64,000 bases of DNA, from positions 4,523,538 through 4,587,537 of the forward strand of contig NW_020656077.1 in the NCBI RefSeq assembly GCF_003589595.1, read 5' to 3'. Shown piece after piece: positions 1 to 10,872 of the stretch (its first letter is position 1; every line of letters starts with the position of its first letter). Below the pieces are notes generated by a model. It was not told where the DNA came from and searched no databases. It was given only the letters and a program-made list of their open reading frames with translations. Source of the DNA: Hyposmocoma kahamanoa. Its lineage: Eukaryota > Arthropoda > Insecta > Lepidoptera > Cosmopterigidae. The translations under genes were made by a program, and so were the position numbers.

Positions 1-939
1 TAGTTGTAGTACGACACGACTTTCGGTTTCAAATCACTCTTGAAAGAAGCCCGGCTGAATTAAACGAACACTTTTATTTTCCCCATTTCATTACAAACAT
101 AAGTTAAAATTCGGCAGTTACTCCGATATTTTCAAGTGAATTTGGCTATGATAAGAACAAAACTGTGATGTGACTCGCGGCGATAGACGAGTGGGGTGAA
201 TGAATGAATTTGTAATCTTCTGAATGAATTTATATTTAAGAACGAACGAAATGTCAGCTTTATTTGCGCGAATGAATGGTGCGAATGATTGGAATCGAAT
301 AATTTGCTTTCAAGGAGTAGAGATCCTCAAGTCATTGGTATAGATCCTAATTTGACTTAAATTTTAAATACTAAAGTAAATTACATTGGGGATCAATCTT
401 TTTCTTTTTTCTTTTTTTATGACCTTTGGGGATAGATTTTTTTTTTGGTTCTGTTTTTTTCCATTGGAAAAAGCAAAGGCACTAATGCGCCATACAGCCA
501 AGACTTTCTAATTACTTTCTTGGTTTCCATTACAAAAATTTAATGTCTTCTGTGGTGCTTTTTTGTATGAAAAATCAAGAATGTAACCAATTTTTGTTTT
601 TTTTATTTCTCTTGGCTTTTCGCGGTAAGCGTTTTAGCCACTTACAAAGTGTTTTGAGTAACTTGTTTTTAAAATGGGGAACTTTTCTATTATTATGGAA
701 TGTAATTTGGAAACGTATTTGAAAGTTGGAGAGAAAGTGAAAAAGGGATCATGCGAGGAATTATGCGATGTAAATAAACATGATATAAATATAGAATAAA
801 TGTTATATTATTATTACAGCAGTTAACTTTTTATATTATTTTCTAAAATAAATTTAGATAAATAAGTACCTATATCTAGAAGAATTATTGGACAACAACA
901 AAACATGAATGGAAGTCGGAAGAGGCACATTTTATCTTA

Positions 940-1121
940 GGGTCGTATTCCAGAACTCGAAAAAAAAACTCTACTCAATGCTCAAGTCAGGACATAAGTA
1001 TGATTTCAAGCACTAGAATAGAAATACGACTCTAATGGCAAGGACTTGAGTATGATTTCTAGTGCTTTAAATCATACTCAAGTCCTGACTTAAGCATTGA
1101 GTAGAGTTCTGGAATATGCCC
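940..1121. mobile_element. Foldback MITE with TTA target duplication
   Basis: The two halves are near-complete inverted repeats. The ends read GGGTCGTATTCCAGAACTC on the left and the complement of GGGCATATTCCAGAACTC on the right. TTA lies immediately outside each end (937-939 and 1122-1124), which fits the 3 bp TTA/TAA duplication of PIF/Harbinger-type elements. There is no coding capacity. A fragment of the same family lies at 40345-40396. Confidence 0.7.
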
Positions 1122-1510
1122 TTAGAGGATGGAAAAAGAATAACATTTTATACTCTGGCCAATGATATTTTAGACACAAAAAAGGTCATTGACTCTGGCC
1201 AATAATATTACGACAATATTTGGTTTCATGTGCGATATTATATATTTGGTTTGGATAGTATAAAGATTTTATACTTTGGGCAATAATATTACGACAGTCT
1301 GGTTTCATGTGCATCTAAGATCATTGTGTGCTATATTTCTTTTTTTTCCATCGTCTAAGGCGATATTACAGATCAGCAACGTCGACCTAGCAATGTCACC
1401 AATTAAAAAAAATGGCAACGTATGAACCACAACCGTGTATGAGTTAAGTCAATGACGAGTTCACAAATTCAAAAGTTAATGAGTTCACGAGTGCCATAGA
1501 TTTTTTTTTA

Positions 1511-1560
1511 ATAATAACGCACACACTTAACATAGCCCCGCACTAGGGAAAACCTGTGTC
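1511..1560 (-). mobile_element. 5'-truncated SINE family S1 fragment
   Basis: The segment matches the 3' end of the tRNA-headed SINE seen complete at 62949-63171, in reverse orientation. Only the last ~50 bp and a short A/T tail remain. 5' truncation of this kind is usual for LINE-mobilised copies. Confidence 0.5.
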
Positions 1561-1889
1561 AGTATATAGGTACCCTGTGTTAGTATATAGGTGTCTATAT
1601 ACTAAATCTATGACGAGTTCTTTGTTTCTGATTGTAATATTATTTTATAGAACTATTTTTTAATGTCGAACCTCATTAAACAATTTTCAATAGGCCATAA
1701 TAAGTACCTATTATTGAGAAACATTTTTAAGTCTGCTATTATAGCCAATTTAAAAAGTAGTCATTAAGTACTTACGTACGTAAGTCTTACCTAATTTATT
1801 CTAATTCTTATAAGAGCTCTATCTGAAAGTACTTGGTAACCTTGTTTCGATACCAATATAGATATAGAGAAATAATAGGAGAATGGGTG

Positions 1890-2062
1890 AGACCCAATAA
1901 ATCGAATTCTTGCCTAGTTTGCCACTCTCGAGGTGGGATATTTTATGGATATTTTCTTCAAATTTGTAAAGGACCGCTACGTACTTGCCCCCTTTCCAAT
2001 AAAAAGAAAATGAAGTTGAATCGAAACCCTCCTCCTTTTTTCAAGTCGGTTAAAAAATAGGT
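1890..2062 (-). mobile_element. Partial TIR repeat family T
   Basis: It ends in TTTTTTCAAGTCGGTT, the reverse complement of the family T end (AACCGACTTGAAAA-type). It shares internal blocks with the copies at 25003-25267 and 53111-53527, such as the tract around TTTGCCACT and TATTTTCTTCAAATTT. The other terminus is not recognisable, so this copy is truncated or decayed. Confidence 0.5.
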
Positions 2063-3045
2063 AATTTATTCCTATGTATTACCATTGGAATAAATTAGTT
2101 AACTGTGGTATGTGTTGTCGTCAATTTCGGCAAAACACGGATAGCTCTACAAAAACAATTAGTTGACTTTAAAAAATTAATGGTTATTATAAATTTTTTT
2201 TTTTTACCTACACAAATTTTTAAGGGAACGTTACCCGAAATGCTAAAAAGGAACCTATGATTATTGGACACCCAAAATGGACCAAAAACTTTGGTTTGAT
2301 ATATATTGTTAGGTGATGAATGTGTATTTTTTAATTTGATCAAAATTCAAATTGAAAAACTGCTCACGAGCAACTGGAAGGAGCAAAAGCCTCCACTTTA
2401 TTTCAGATCTATGGAGACGTGGTAACAGTTCCTATAAAAACATATTTTGCAATGGTCAATGAAACCTGTTTGTTACTTAATGACGAACCAACTAATATAT
2501 ACCGTACCTTTTAATATAAATACCATATTTTACAGATGGCATGTTAATAAACATAGGTACTCAAGAACAACAGATATTGTTAAATAAAAAAATTTACATA
2601 ATAGTACATAATATTTATTATGCATGTATTTCGAAATTCGTCATCCACATCATAACCATAGAACAATCGATTTCATTACCTTAAAGAATCGAAAAATTTA
2701 TCATTTACGAGTATAACACTTAATATTTATAATTTTAATTAGGTATACTTAATACTACTATTGGAGTAAAGTGCTCTTCTAATATTTTCGTGCAAGTTTC
2801 ACATCAAGAGATTTAAACATTTCTAAAAACCCCATTTAGGGAAAGAAATACATGGATAGATGAAGAGCAAAAATCTACCTGTTATAGAAACAAATTCTGC
2901 AAAGTCGGCGCTGTTTTGTGTTTAACTACAGTTACATTGACTGAAACAACCATGATCAATAAATAATACCTATATAATTACCAAATGGCTATACAAAGTA
3001 ATTATATAAATTATATAAGTGTTTGATTTCATAAAAATGTGTTAC

Positions 3046-3166
3046 TTAAACAATTTCTAGTCGTTTCATCTCTTTAAAAAGTTCTTCTCCCATTTTGGCT
3101 GGCGAACGCGTGACGATAACGTTGGCCTTCTCTAGCGCTTTGATTTTATCCATAGCGCCGCCTTTA

Positions 3167-3202
<36 letters not shown>

Positions 3203-3261
3203 CGACCAGGCGGTGCAGTTAGACCTGCGATGAAGGACACTACAGGCTTTGCCTTCTGGCC
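3046..3261 (-). CDS. Scsalpha1: Succinyl-CoA ligase alpha, last coding exon
   Basis: 71 codons plus the stop. It starts at an acceptor just after TTGACAG, giving [10 protein letters not shown], and contains [10 protein letters not shown] with the phosphorylated histidine (His294). It ends in KRLEIV. The downstream side has no further homology, so this is the terminal coding exon. Confidence 0.95.
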
Positions 3262-6200
3262 CTGTCAAGCAAAACAAAACGATATAAGTGAACATGTTCA
3301 AATCACGCAGCCCTTTTCATATCACACTGATTTGCTCCATATGTGCAACTGTAGTAGTTTATCAGTGTTGCTTATAGTATAACAAAACGAAAACCATTAA
3401 TTTAATATCTATTTGGAGCTGGAATGTAAAGGTAAACCCGCTTGGCAGGAAAAGGGCCTTAAACATTGGACACAAACACACTAATATTATGGTTTAAATA
3501 AATATAAACTCGACGTGGACCATACCAATTATAAACATAATATAATGTTGAAAATTAAATGTAATGTAACTAAACCAACTAATGTATTACTTTTTTTATA
3601 TAAACGATCCAACTGATGAAAAATGTTCACTGCCGTCTAAAGACATTTGTGACTGAAAAGGAACATCCTGATTACAACTAGCTTGTTGGTTGAAAGTCTC
3701 CTTTGGATGGCTCTTTTTATTCGAAATAACTTTTTTACGTATGCATGTTGTGTACACTACTCAAGACAACAAAATATATCAAATGCCAACAAGATGTGGA
3801 ATTAAGAAGCCAAGAATGACATATGTCTGACTAAACTACAGAGAAATCAGACAAATTAAACCTCTAAGTAGTACACTTGCTGCTGGGCAGTCATATTCCT
3901 TTACCTTCGTCTGTAGGAACACACAATAAAGATGTTTCAAATGTTTTGTTTAGCATGGTGTCAGCTTTTAATGTTATCTGGGCAATTTATTAGCAGAGTA
4001 CTTAGTCGCTGTAAAGCCTTAATAAAAGTTTGTCTTGTAAAGGAGAGAAAAAGCGTCACTAAAGACCATGTGCAGTACTTACAGTGTTAAACTGGATAAG
4101 ATAATCAGCAGCCATTTCTTCCGCTTGACCACCAATTTCACCTATAAGGACGATACCCTTGCATTCGGGAGCGCCCAGAAACACCTCCAGGCAGTCAATA
4201 AAATCAGTGCCGTTGAATGGATCACCGCCAATCCCAACGCAGAGCATTTGACCCAAACCAGTCTGTAAATCAATAATAATTATAATTTCTGTGCGGAAAA
4301 GAGGGCCACAGATAGTTTTTTATTAAATATATACTTAAATACAATATGACACACAAATTCTTTATACATAGAGAGCACTATAAGTTTCCGGAACTGGCCA
4401 ACATATTTAAAAAGAAATTACAACATTTGAAAATGGAACTCTTTGGCTGTAGAATACAGTTTGTTTCATCTGACTGTCACTTGTTTTTACATTGTGGCGT
4501 CATTTTAGAAATTGGTTACCTACATCACCATGGAATAACCCGTGAAAATTTACGTAGTATGATTTTCTAGGACTTTCAAGTGTAATTTAACAGCTCAGCA
4601 GAGCTTCGCTCGGCTTCAAACTGCTTTTGGCGATGAAGCACCATGCAAGACGACTATTTATAGCTGGTTTGCAGAATTCAAACGCGGTCGTGTGAATCTC
4701 AGTGATGAATTTCGTGATGGTCACTGCTGTGAACAACGATGCTGTGCGCCGTATAATCAAAACAGATAGGCACGTGACACCATGAGATTCGGGCATCTTT
4801 TGGCATAGGCATGAGTCAAATACAATCAATACTACACAAACATTTGGGTGTGAAAAAGCTGTGCTCTCGGTGGATCCCACACAATTTGCCTGTGGCTCAA
4901 AAAACGGATCGCGTCACTTGGTGCAATGCCATGCTTACCAGATTCAACGAAGGGGCGTCACAGTGGGACATAGTAACAGGTGACGAAACATGGATTTATA
5001 GTTACAATCCCAAAACAAAGTAGCAATCGAGCGTATGGGTCTTTCGAGATGAGCCGAAACCAACCAAAGTGGCGTGCATGGAAAGTGCCTCTAAGCGGAT
5101 GATTGCTTCTTTTTTTAATAAAACTGGACACGTGGCTACTGTTGCTTTGGAGAATCGTTGTACCGTGAATAGTAATTGGTACACGACCGTTTCTTTACCG
5201 GAGTTATTGACAAACTTAAAAATAACCGTGAACACAGACAGACAAATGAATTTTTTAAGGTGAACAACATTCACCTTATGAGCCATCCCTCGTACAGTCC
5301 CGACCTGGCACCTTGTGACTTTTATTTATTTCCAAAAATTAAGAACCAGTTACGCGGTCAACGATTTTAGATGCAATAATAGTGCAGGGTGCATTATTTT
5401 CAGATTAAAGCGCGTTCGATTCCCGCGTGTTGCTAGAAATTTTCGAAAATCTATGAATGCAGTTTTATTTCTTTTAAAAAATAAAGGAATGTTTCCTTTA
5501 AGTAAAAATTTCTATCTCCAGTATTTAGAGTACTTTCCCTCCAGGTGGCATTACAAATTTCCACCCTGTATAATAAATGTTTTCAAAATTGATTCATTCG
5601 TATGAAAAAGTGCATTAACGGTAAAGGAGAATATTTTGAGAACAATAAATTCATTTCTGACCATTTATAGTATTTTTATCTTATTCATTCCGGACTCTTA
5701 TAGTGCGCCTCACGTATATGCAATAGTTTGTATATTATAAAATCAATTTGCATGCTATAATGAAAAAAATTTGTAAGTAGTAATAGAATTTTAAAATATG
5801 TACATTTGAACTATAAATAATAATAAGTAAAGCATAAATGATAATTTGACACCTACCATTGTAGTCTGGTTGACAGCTTCATAGGTAAGTGTACCGGAAC
5901 GTGAGACAACACCTATGGAACCCTTTTTATGCACAGCAGCTGGCATAATGCCGATCTTGCACTGTCCTGGCGCGATGATGCCAGGGCAATTAGGGCCAAT
6001 CAGTCGCGATTTGTTCTGCCTCAGCAATGCATGCTTCACCCGTACCATGTCCTGAATGTAACACAATCATTACCTGATTTCAAAAATTTTATAGAATAAA
6101 CCAAGCTTCTAGCAATGTAATTTCTTATCTTAAACTAACATGTGAAATGTGATCATAGTGGCTAGCCAGTTAGATAATAAACGACATATTACCTTGAATG

Positions 6201-8371
6201 CAAATTAAATGGTAAACCCTATATAAAATAGAATACTTCTTACGTGTTGTGGAAGTCCTTCCGTTATACAAACAATCAGACCCATTTCTGCCTCAATTGC
6301 TTCCATAATGGCTTTGGCCGCTCCTGCAGGTGGTACATAGATTACTGATGCATCAGCATTTGTTGCAGCTTTTGCTTCCTTGACTGTTGCAAATACTGGC
6401 TTCCCAAGATGTTCGATTCCCGCTTTTTTGGGTGACACTCCACCAACAATTTTCGTGCCATAATCGAGGGCTTGTTGGCTGTGAAAGGTTCCTTGTTTTC
6501 CAGTAAATCCCTGTACAATAACTTTTGTTTCACTTGTAAGCACCAAATTTTTCCTGGTCTGAGTGTATGTTGAAGATGATGTTGAACAGGAGCTAAATCT
6601 GACGCCGCCAAGTACAACCCCATCTAGAACAAACACTAGTGCTGAACTCAGACTAATTTTGACTCACAATCTGCTGGCACCAGATATACAAGGTTATTTG
6701 TACAATACTAACAACCTTCCAGGATTATGTTACATAAACAACAATTTTGTTCCATAACTTTATATAAAAACCAAAAACTGGAGCAATAAACATATTTATT
6801 GCTCCATTAGATACAGAAAAATATAACCCACATCCTTTCTAATTGGGGAGGATGTGAGTTATATTTTTCCGTGTCTAATGGAGCAATAAACATAATTCCA
6901 CTTATGCCATTCTTCCATGAAGGGTGCGTTGGTGGTAAGGTAGTAAGTACAAATATGCAAGTGTGTCTCCCCCAACAACTCCCACTATCTTTTGTTACTG
7001 CATAGAGATATCACTGTTTAGAGCAATCTATTTTAATTTTTTAATAAAATCAGATGAATTATAAAAAGTTATTGTTTATGATGTTAGCAACATAGTTCTG
7101 TGAGATTGGCAGTTCTGTTTACAAATAACCCAGTATATGTATAAACAACCAATTTAATTAATGGATGTGTGCTACTATCCATTTGTAATTTATTTACCTA
7201 GATTGTGATTGCAGGTGTACTGTCAAACCAAGCCTGGATTTTGTTATACCGTTAGCAGCCTACATTTATATTATTATTTTCTTTTGTTTATCCAGGGTGC
7301 CTTACTTTTACCAGGCCATGAATAGGATATTACAATTTGGGGAGGTGGACAATACTTTTAATTTACAGTGGAACATTTTTAAACTGAGTTATGTAAGCAG
7401 TTGCTAAGAAAAGTAAGTTTATTCTATTTATTCATTTATAGACCTATTTTATTTCTTTATAAACTATTATTATTGTTTAGCATCAACGGTCTATTATGCG
7501 CATACAAATACATAAGATAAAGACACAATAGAAATCAGATTTTTGATATTACATATAGCCTTGAGATTCAGTTTACTCTTAAATAGATTTTCACAGAGCT
7601 AGTATGTGCTGTACAAAATAGTACTATACAAAGACAAGCCTTCATTAAAATTAAAAAGTAAATACTAAACACAGATGATTTAAAAAGTAAATACTAAACA
7701 CAGGTGATTTTTTTCATAGTTGTAACCAGCATTGTCCATTATACACCCAACAACTCAAATAAACCTTCTGTTATCACAGTTGTCATTGCTGTTCTTATAT
7801 TATTACCACCCTTTACATCTAACAAGAATGAAGAAAAAAATTCAAAAATAATTTTAGGTTTTACTCTAAAGCAAAGTGATGATAGTGGCAAAGGTCACTG
7901 TACTTATTGATCCAATTTCTTGTACGTTGGGCATTGCAGTTTTGACAATATTGTCCATAGAATAATTAATGTTCTTAACAGTTCACAGTACGGTAGGTAT
8001 AAACACATTTAGTACAAAAAAAAAATTAATTTATTTATAGACGAAGGTCTCGGTAACGTTAATTTCTATTACTAATGACATTGATCGGGACTGGTCTTGT
8101 GTAACAGTTCGGCAATTACGATTATCGTTCATCTTAGCCTATCTGAATACTAAGATGGCCCGTAAACGAAAGTAGATTGAAAAAGTGATAATCTGGCTAC
8201 AAGGTTACATTGATGCAGAAATAAATTAAATCGCTAACGTAACACAAGCACGTCATGAATCGCAGCGGCGGAAATGTATGATATTTGCTAATAAACTATA
8301 CGTATTAACAGCTAGGAAGAAAGCTTTAGTTTACCTCTTAATTTGGAAAGAATTCGCATCGAAACAGCCAT
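3046..8371 (-). CDS. Scsalpha1: Succinyl-CoA ligase alpha subunit, mitochondrial (5 coding exons)
   Basis: The alpha subunit of the TCA-cycle enzyme that couples succinyl-CoA cleavage to ADP or GDP phosphorylation in the mitochondrial matrix. Coding exons run 8335-8371, 6244-6641, 5857-6051, 4083-4262 and 3046-3261; joined they give 341 residues, close to the ~340-346 of animal orthologues. All junctions are GT..AG and in phase. Visible landmarks: a basic, Arg/Ser-rich N-terminus typical of mitochondrial targeting ([12 protein letters not shown]); the CoA-domain motif [11 protein letters not shown] (56-66); RLIGPNCPG (161-169); GEIGG (251-255); and [11 protein letters not shown], whose His294 corresponds to the phospho-histidine of the family. 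No catalytic motif is missing. It needs a beta subunit, which is not in this window. Intron 3 carries a dead mariner. Function is confident by family; expression is not tested. Confidence 0.95.
4083..4262 (-). CDS. Scsalpha1: Succinyl-CoA ligase alpha, coding exon 4
   Basis: 60 codons, phase 0 at both ends. It encodes the [13 protein letters not shown] and LIGEIGG segments that help place the active-site loop. The acceptor is TTTACAG|ACTGG and the donor AACACT|GTAAGT. Confidence 0.95.
4587..5372 (+). pseudogene. Decayed mariner transposase inside succinyl-CoA ligase intron 3
   Basis: Frame-shifted pieces read as a mariner-family transposase in order: an N-terminal helix-turn-helix part with [14 protein letters not shown], then [15 protein letters not shown], then the first catalytic Asp in [13 protein letters not shown], and finally [15 protein letters not shown] with the third Asp. 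The block that normally holds the second catalytic Asp (HHDNA-type) is missing between about 5245 and 5265. At least two frameshifts and several stops are present, including TAG at 5021-5023. It lies antisense to the host gene. Terminal repeats were not located. Confidence 0.85.
5373..5856. other. Remainder of intron 3, unclassified repeat sequence
   Basis: No gene. Around 5540-5572 a short inverted pair (CCAGGTGG and CCACCCTG) may mark the end of a transposon, perhaps that of the adjacent mariner relic or of another element. I could not assign it. Confidence 0.35.
5857..6051 (-). CDS. Scsalpha1: Succinyl-CoA ligase alpha, coding exon 3
   Basis: 65 codons, phase 0 at both ends, from [10 protein letters not shown] to the [10 protein letters not shown] region. 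It carries RLIGPNCPG of the second domain. The acceptor is ATTCAG|GACATG and the donor ATG|GTAGGT. Confidence 0.95.
6244..6641 (-). CDS. Scsalpha1: Succinyl-CoA ligase alpha, coding exon 2
   Basis: Encodes the end of the presequence and most of the N-terminal CoA-binding Rossmann domain, residues 13-145. It includes [16 protein letters not shown] and ends in ITEGLPQH. The acceptor is TTCAG|CACTAG and the donor CAC|GTAAGAAG. A Ser/Thr-rich stretch (about residues 29-39) is typical of a cleaved mitochondrial leader junction. Confidence 0.93.
6795..6890. repeat. Foldback element, 42 bp arms
   Basis: Two inverted arms of about 42 bp, roughly 6795-6836 and 6849-6890, with a 12 bp loop and only a few mismatches. 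The arms include TTTATTGCTCCATTAGA. The block GGAGCAATAAACAT occurs outside the left arm and again at the right end, so the element may extend to 6779. Probably a MITE. Confidence 0.65.
7652..7709. repeat. 29 bp direct tandem duplication
   Basis: Two adjacent 29 bp units containing GTAAATACTAAACACAG differ at one base (A versus G). The near-identity suggests a recent local duplication. Confidence 0.85.
8335..8371 (-). CDS. Scsalpha1: Succinyl-CoA ligase alpha, coding exon 1
   Basis: A 37-nt exon that encodes the first 12 residues plus one base. It was chosen because exon 2 has no in-frame ATG, its open frame runs back to a splice acceptor, and this upstream ATG opens a basic presequence-like peptide ending at AAGAG|GTAAAC. 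The donor phase (1) matches the exon 2 acceptor exactly. The 5' UTR and promoter should lie just above 8371; no TATA box is evident. Confidence 0.75.
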
Positions 8372-9939
8372 TGTATTATTAGGAGCGGCAGGGAATGAAT
8401 TAGTATAAAAAAAGGACAATATGACACTGACAAACTGGCATTACGTAATGACAATCAGAAATTTTTGACAGATAGGTCACTGGGTTGCAATTTCTAATAG
8501 TAAACTAAACTACATATCCCAGTATCATGACTTCACGTTTAATAAATCCACAAAGATCGTGTTTCAACTTTAATAAACATGTAATATAATCGTAAAGAAA
8601 TTGAGGCTGTACTTTTAATATTTCAAAGTTCAAGGTAATGTTACCCGTACTTGCCAGTGTTGCCAGACTTTTGCGAAGTTTTTAAAACTTCTTAAAAATA
8701 CTTTTTTAAAGCCATAAAATCACTAAAAATCAAGGAAAATAATTCTACAATTCTACTTGCTGCCGAACATTGGGGAATATGAACTCTCTTATTTCCCCAA
8801 TTGCCCACACGTAGGAAAACTCCAAGCCCCAAATGAGCTATAAAATTTTGTAATTCCCCAGATTTTATTAAGTAGCCTAAAATAGCTAAGCCTAAAGTAG
8901 CCTTTTCCAATTTCAAACATAGCCGCATACCACATATTCAAACATAGCGATCACTATAGCCGCCACGTGACCCCTCAAAGTAGCCTAAGTGGCGAAAAAT
9001 CGCCTATTTTGGCAACAGTGGTACTTGCTGAGACTACCAAACCTAAAACATCAACTTCAAAATGTTTGTCTATTTGTCTGCGCGTTTATGCACGTTAATT
9101 CGAACTAATTAGAATCTGGCCTGGTTCTAAGTGATGTAGATCGAATAAGATAGGTTTAAAAAAACAATTCAATTTTAAAGTGTGTCTAGCGCTCCTGTAT
9201 GTTCCATAAATCCGGCGATTATAATGCGAAGTCGCAAGGCATTTAAAAAGGCATTCCATATGTTGCATAGCAATAATACGCTCATTTTCATTTGTACTCT
9301 AAAATGCACCACACCTTTTTATAATTGTCACCTGTAATAAACAATCCTTAGCAGTTTACTAGCGTATATATAATATCGCTACAGGCATTCCATTCTTTAC
9401 AATCTCCTGCAAAAGCAGGTATAGTAAGGCTTTGAAACTGCACCAATGCGTTTTGTACTTATTGTTTGAGTTCAAAAATTTGATTTGACTATTATTTTGA
9501 GACTGAGAATGATTACCGTCTAATTCATATTTGATGGACAATATAATACTGTCTTTTATTCAAGTTCAAAATTTTCTATCGAGGTTTGAATCTGCTCGAA
9601 CTGAATTTGTATACGAGATTTTCCAGTACACGAAACCATATATTTGCGATAAGAATCTGTATTACACCAAGCTAAACAACAGCGTCAAGTTCCCTCTTTA
9701 AACAGCTTATTTTGTGCAGAAGACCAACATAATGCTGTAGTCTTAGTCTTTTTAAAAACGAATAGGTAAAAATTTAAATAAAAGAAGGGAACGAGAAAAG
9801 AATAAAAAATAAATAAGAAAATCCTTGGATGTCTGTTGCACTATCGTGCACCCGAAAGTCGAATAATAAAATACGAATGAACTGGGCTCTTACGTAACGC
9901 ACACTCCGTGCACTCAATTGAAGTCGAAAAATGAAAACG
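8372..9939. other. Intergenic, upstream of succinyl-CoA ligase
   Basis: No protein homology is recognised. The first ~150 bp should contain the 5' UTR and promoter of the minus-strand gene. Nothing else is supported. Confidence 0.5.
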
Positions 9940-10659
9940 AAATATAAAATAACCTTACGAGGATGGAAAAACTCTTTATTTTGTTTTCCTTTAAAAGGAG
10001 CTGCCCTATCTACGGAACAATGGTACCTACCTAAATCAAAATTGTGCCACACATATGACGGATTTAGGATTCGGCAGTCCTATAATTTCCAAATCTTTTT
10101 TTATCTTTTTTCATTTATAAACTTTAAAAAAAATAATAATGAAATAATAAAAACCTCGTAGTGAATTGTTTTAATAACAGAATATCGATAATATGTCTGC
10201 TATCAAGAACAACACTATCTCAAAATATTCGTTATCCACAATCATCAAAATATACTAACAAACAAGCAATCTAAAGTAATCAAAGCAAAATTCGGCAAAA
10301 CTTATGAATAAACTATATAAATGAGTCTAATTACATGAGATATGTAGGCTATTGTATTATTTATAGGCATTTATAGGTGTAATGTAACATTTGGTTGATT
10401 TCCGCTTTTTCTACTGCCGCACCCATAGACATATATCTAGATAGACGCCGCAAGTACAGCAATTGTGTGAAAACCAAGCGTGCCACATTTTTTGTACCCA
10501 CTATGACGTCACAAGAACTGTTTAGTGATGAAACCTCATTCCGCTCGCTCTAAATCGATTGATTGAACAAAATATGCGTAAACACGCGCATTCCATTCAA
10601 TTAATCGATTCTAAATAGAACATTTTTTATATAGATTTTAAGACTTTCGTGGTTATTCA

Positions 10660-10812
10660 CTAAATGATTATCACTAGTATCAGGTTTCTTACCACGGTAT
10701 GACGGTTAACGTCAACCCGTGACCATGGAGCGTGCATCCGTTCCGAAATATCGGGAAAATAAAAAGAAGTCATACCGTGGTAAGAAACCTGATACTAGTG
10801 ATAATCATTTAG
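10660..10812. repeat. Foldback element inside the hAT-like element
   Basis: Arms of about 44 bp at 10660-10704 and 10769-10812 are almost perfect inverted repeats (for example ACCACGGTATGAC with GTCATACCGTGGT). They are separated by a 64 bp spacer. Confidence 0.8.
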
Positions 10813-10872
10813 AACATTTTTTGTTCAAGTATTTGTTGATTACACTATTATAAGTACTTAGTCGTAATAATA

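Larger units (their letters stand above)
1..3045. other. Intergenic, repeat-bearing, no gene seen
   Basis: No open reading frame here resembles a known protein. The stretch holds a 182 bp foldback element at 940-1121, the 3' end of a SINE near 1511-1560 and a fragment of a TIR repeat near 1890-2062, listed separately. The segment just below 3046 should hold the 3' UTR of the succinyl-CoA ligase gene. A minus-strand AATAAA at 2614-2619 is one possible poly(A) signal, but nothing else supports it. Confidence 0.6.
6642..8334. other. Succinyl-CoA ligase intron 1
   Basis: Non-coding and AT-rich. It contains a foldback element (6795-6890) and a 29 bp tandem duplication (7652-7709), listed separately. 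No other feature is recognised. Confidence 0.6.

Noticed and set aside
6342..6623. ATG at 6623 as start of succinyl-CoA ligase alpha
   Set aside because: That ATG is in a different frame from the conserved protein. The conserved frame has no ATG in this exon and continues upstream to a splice acceptor.
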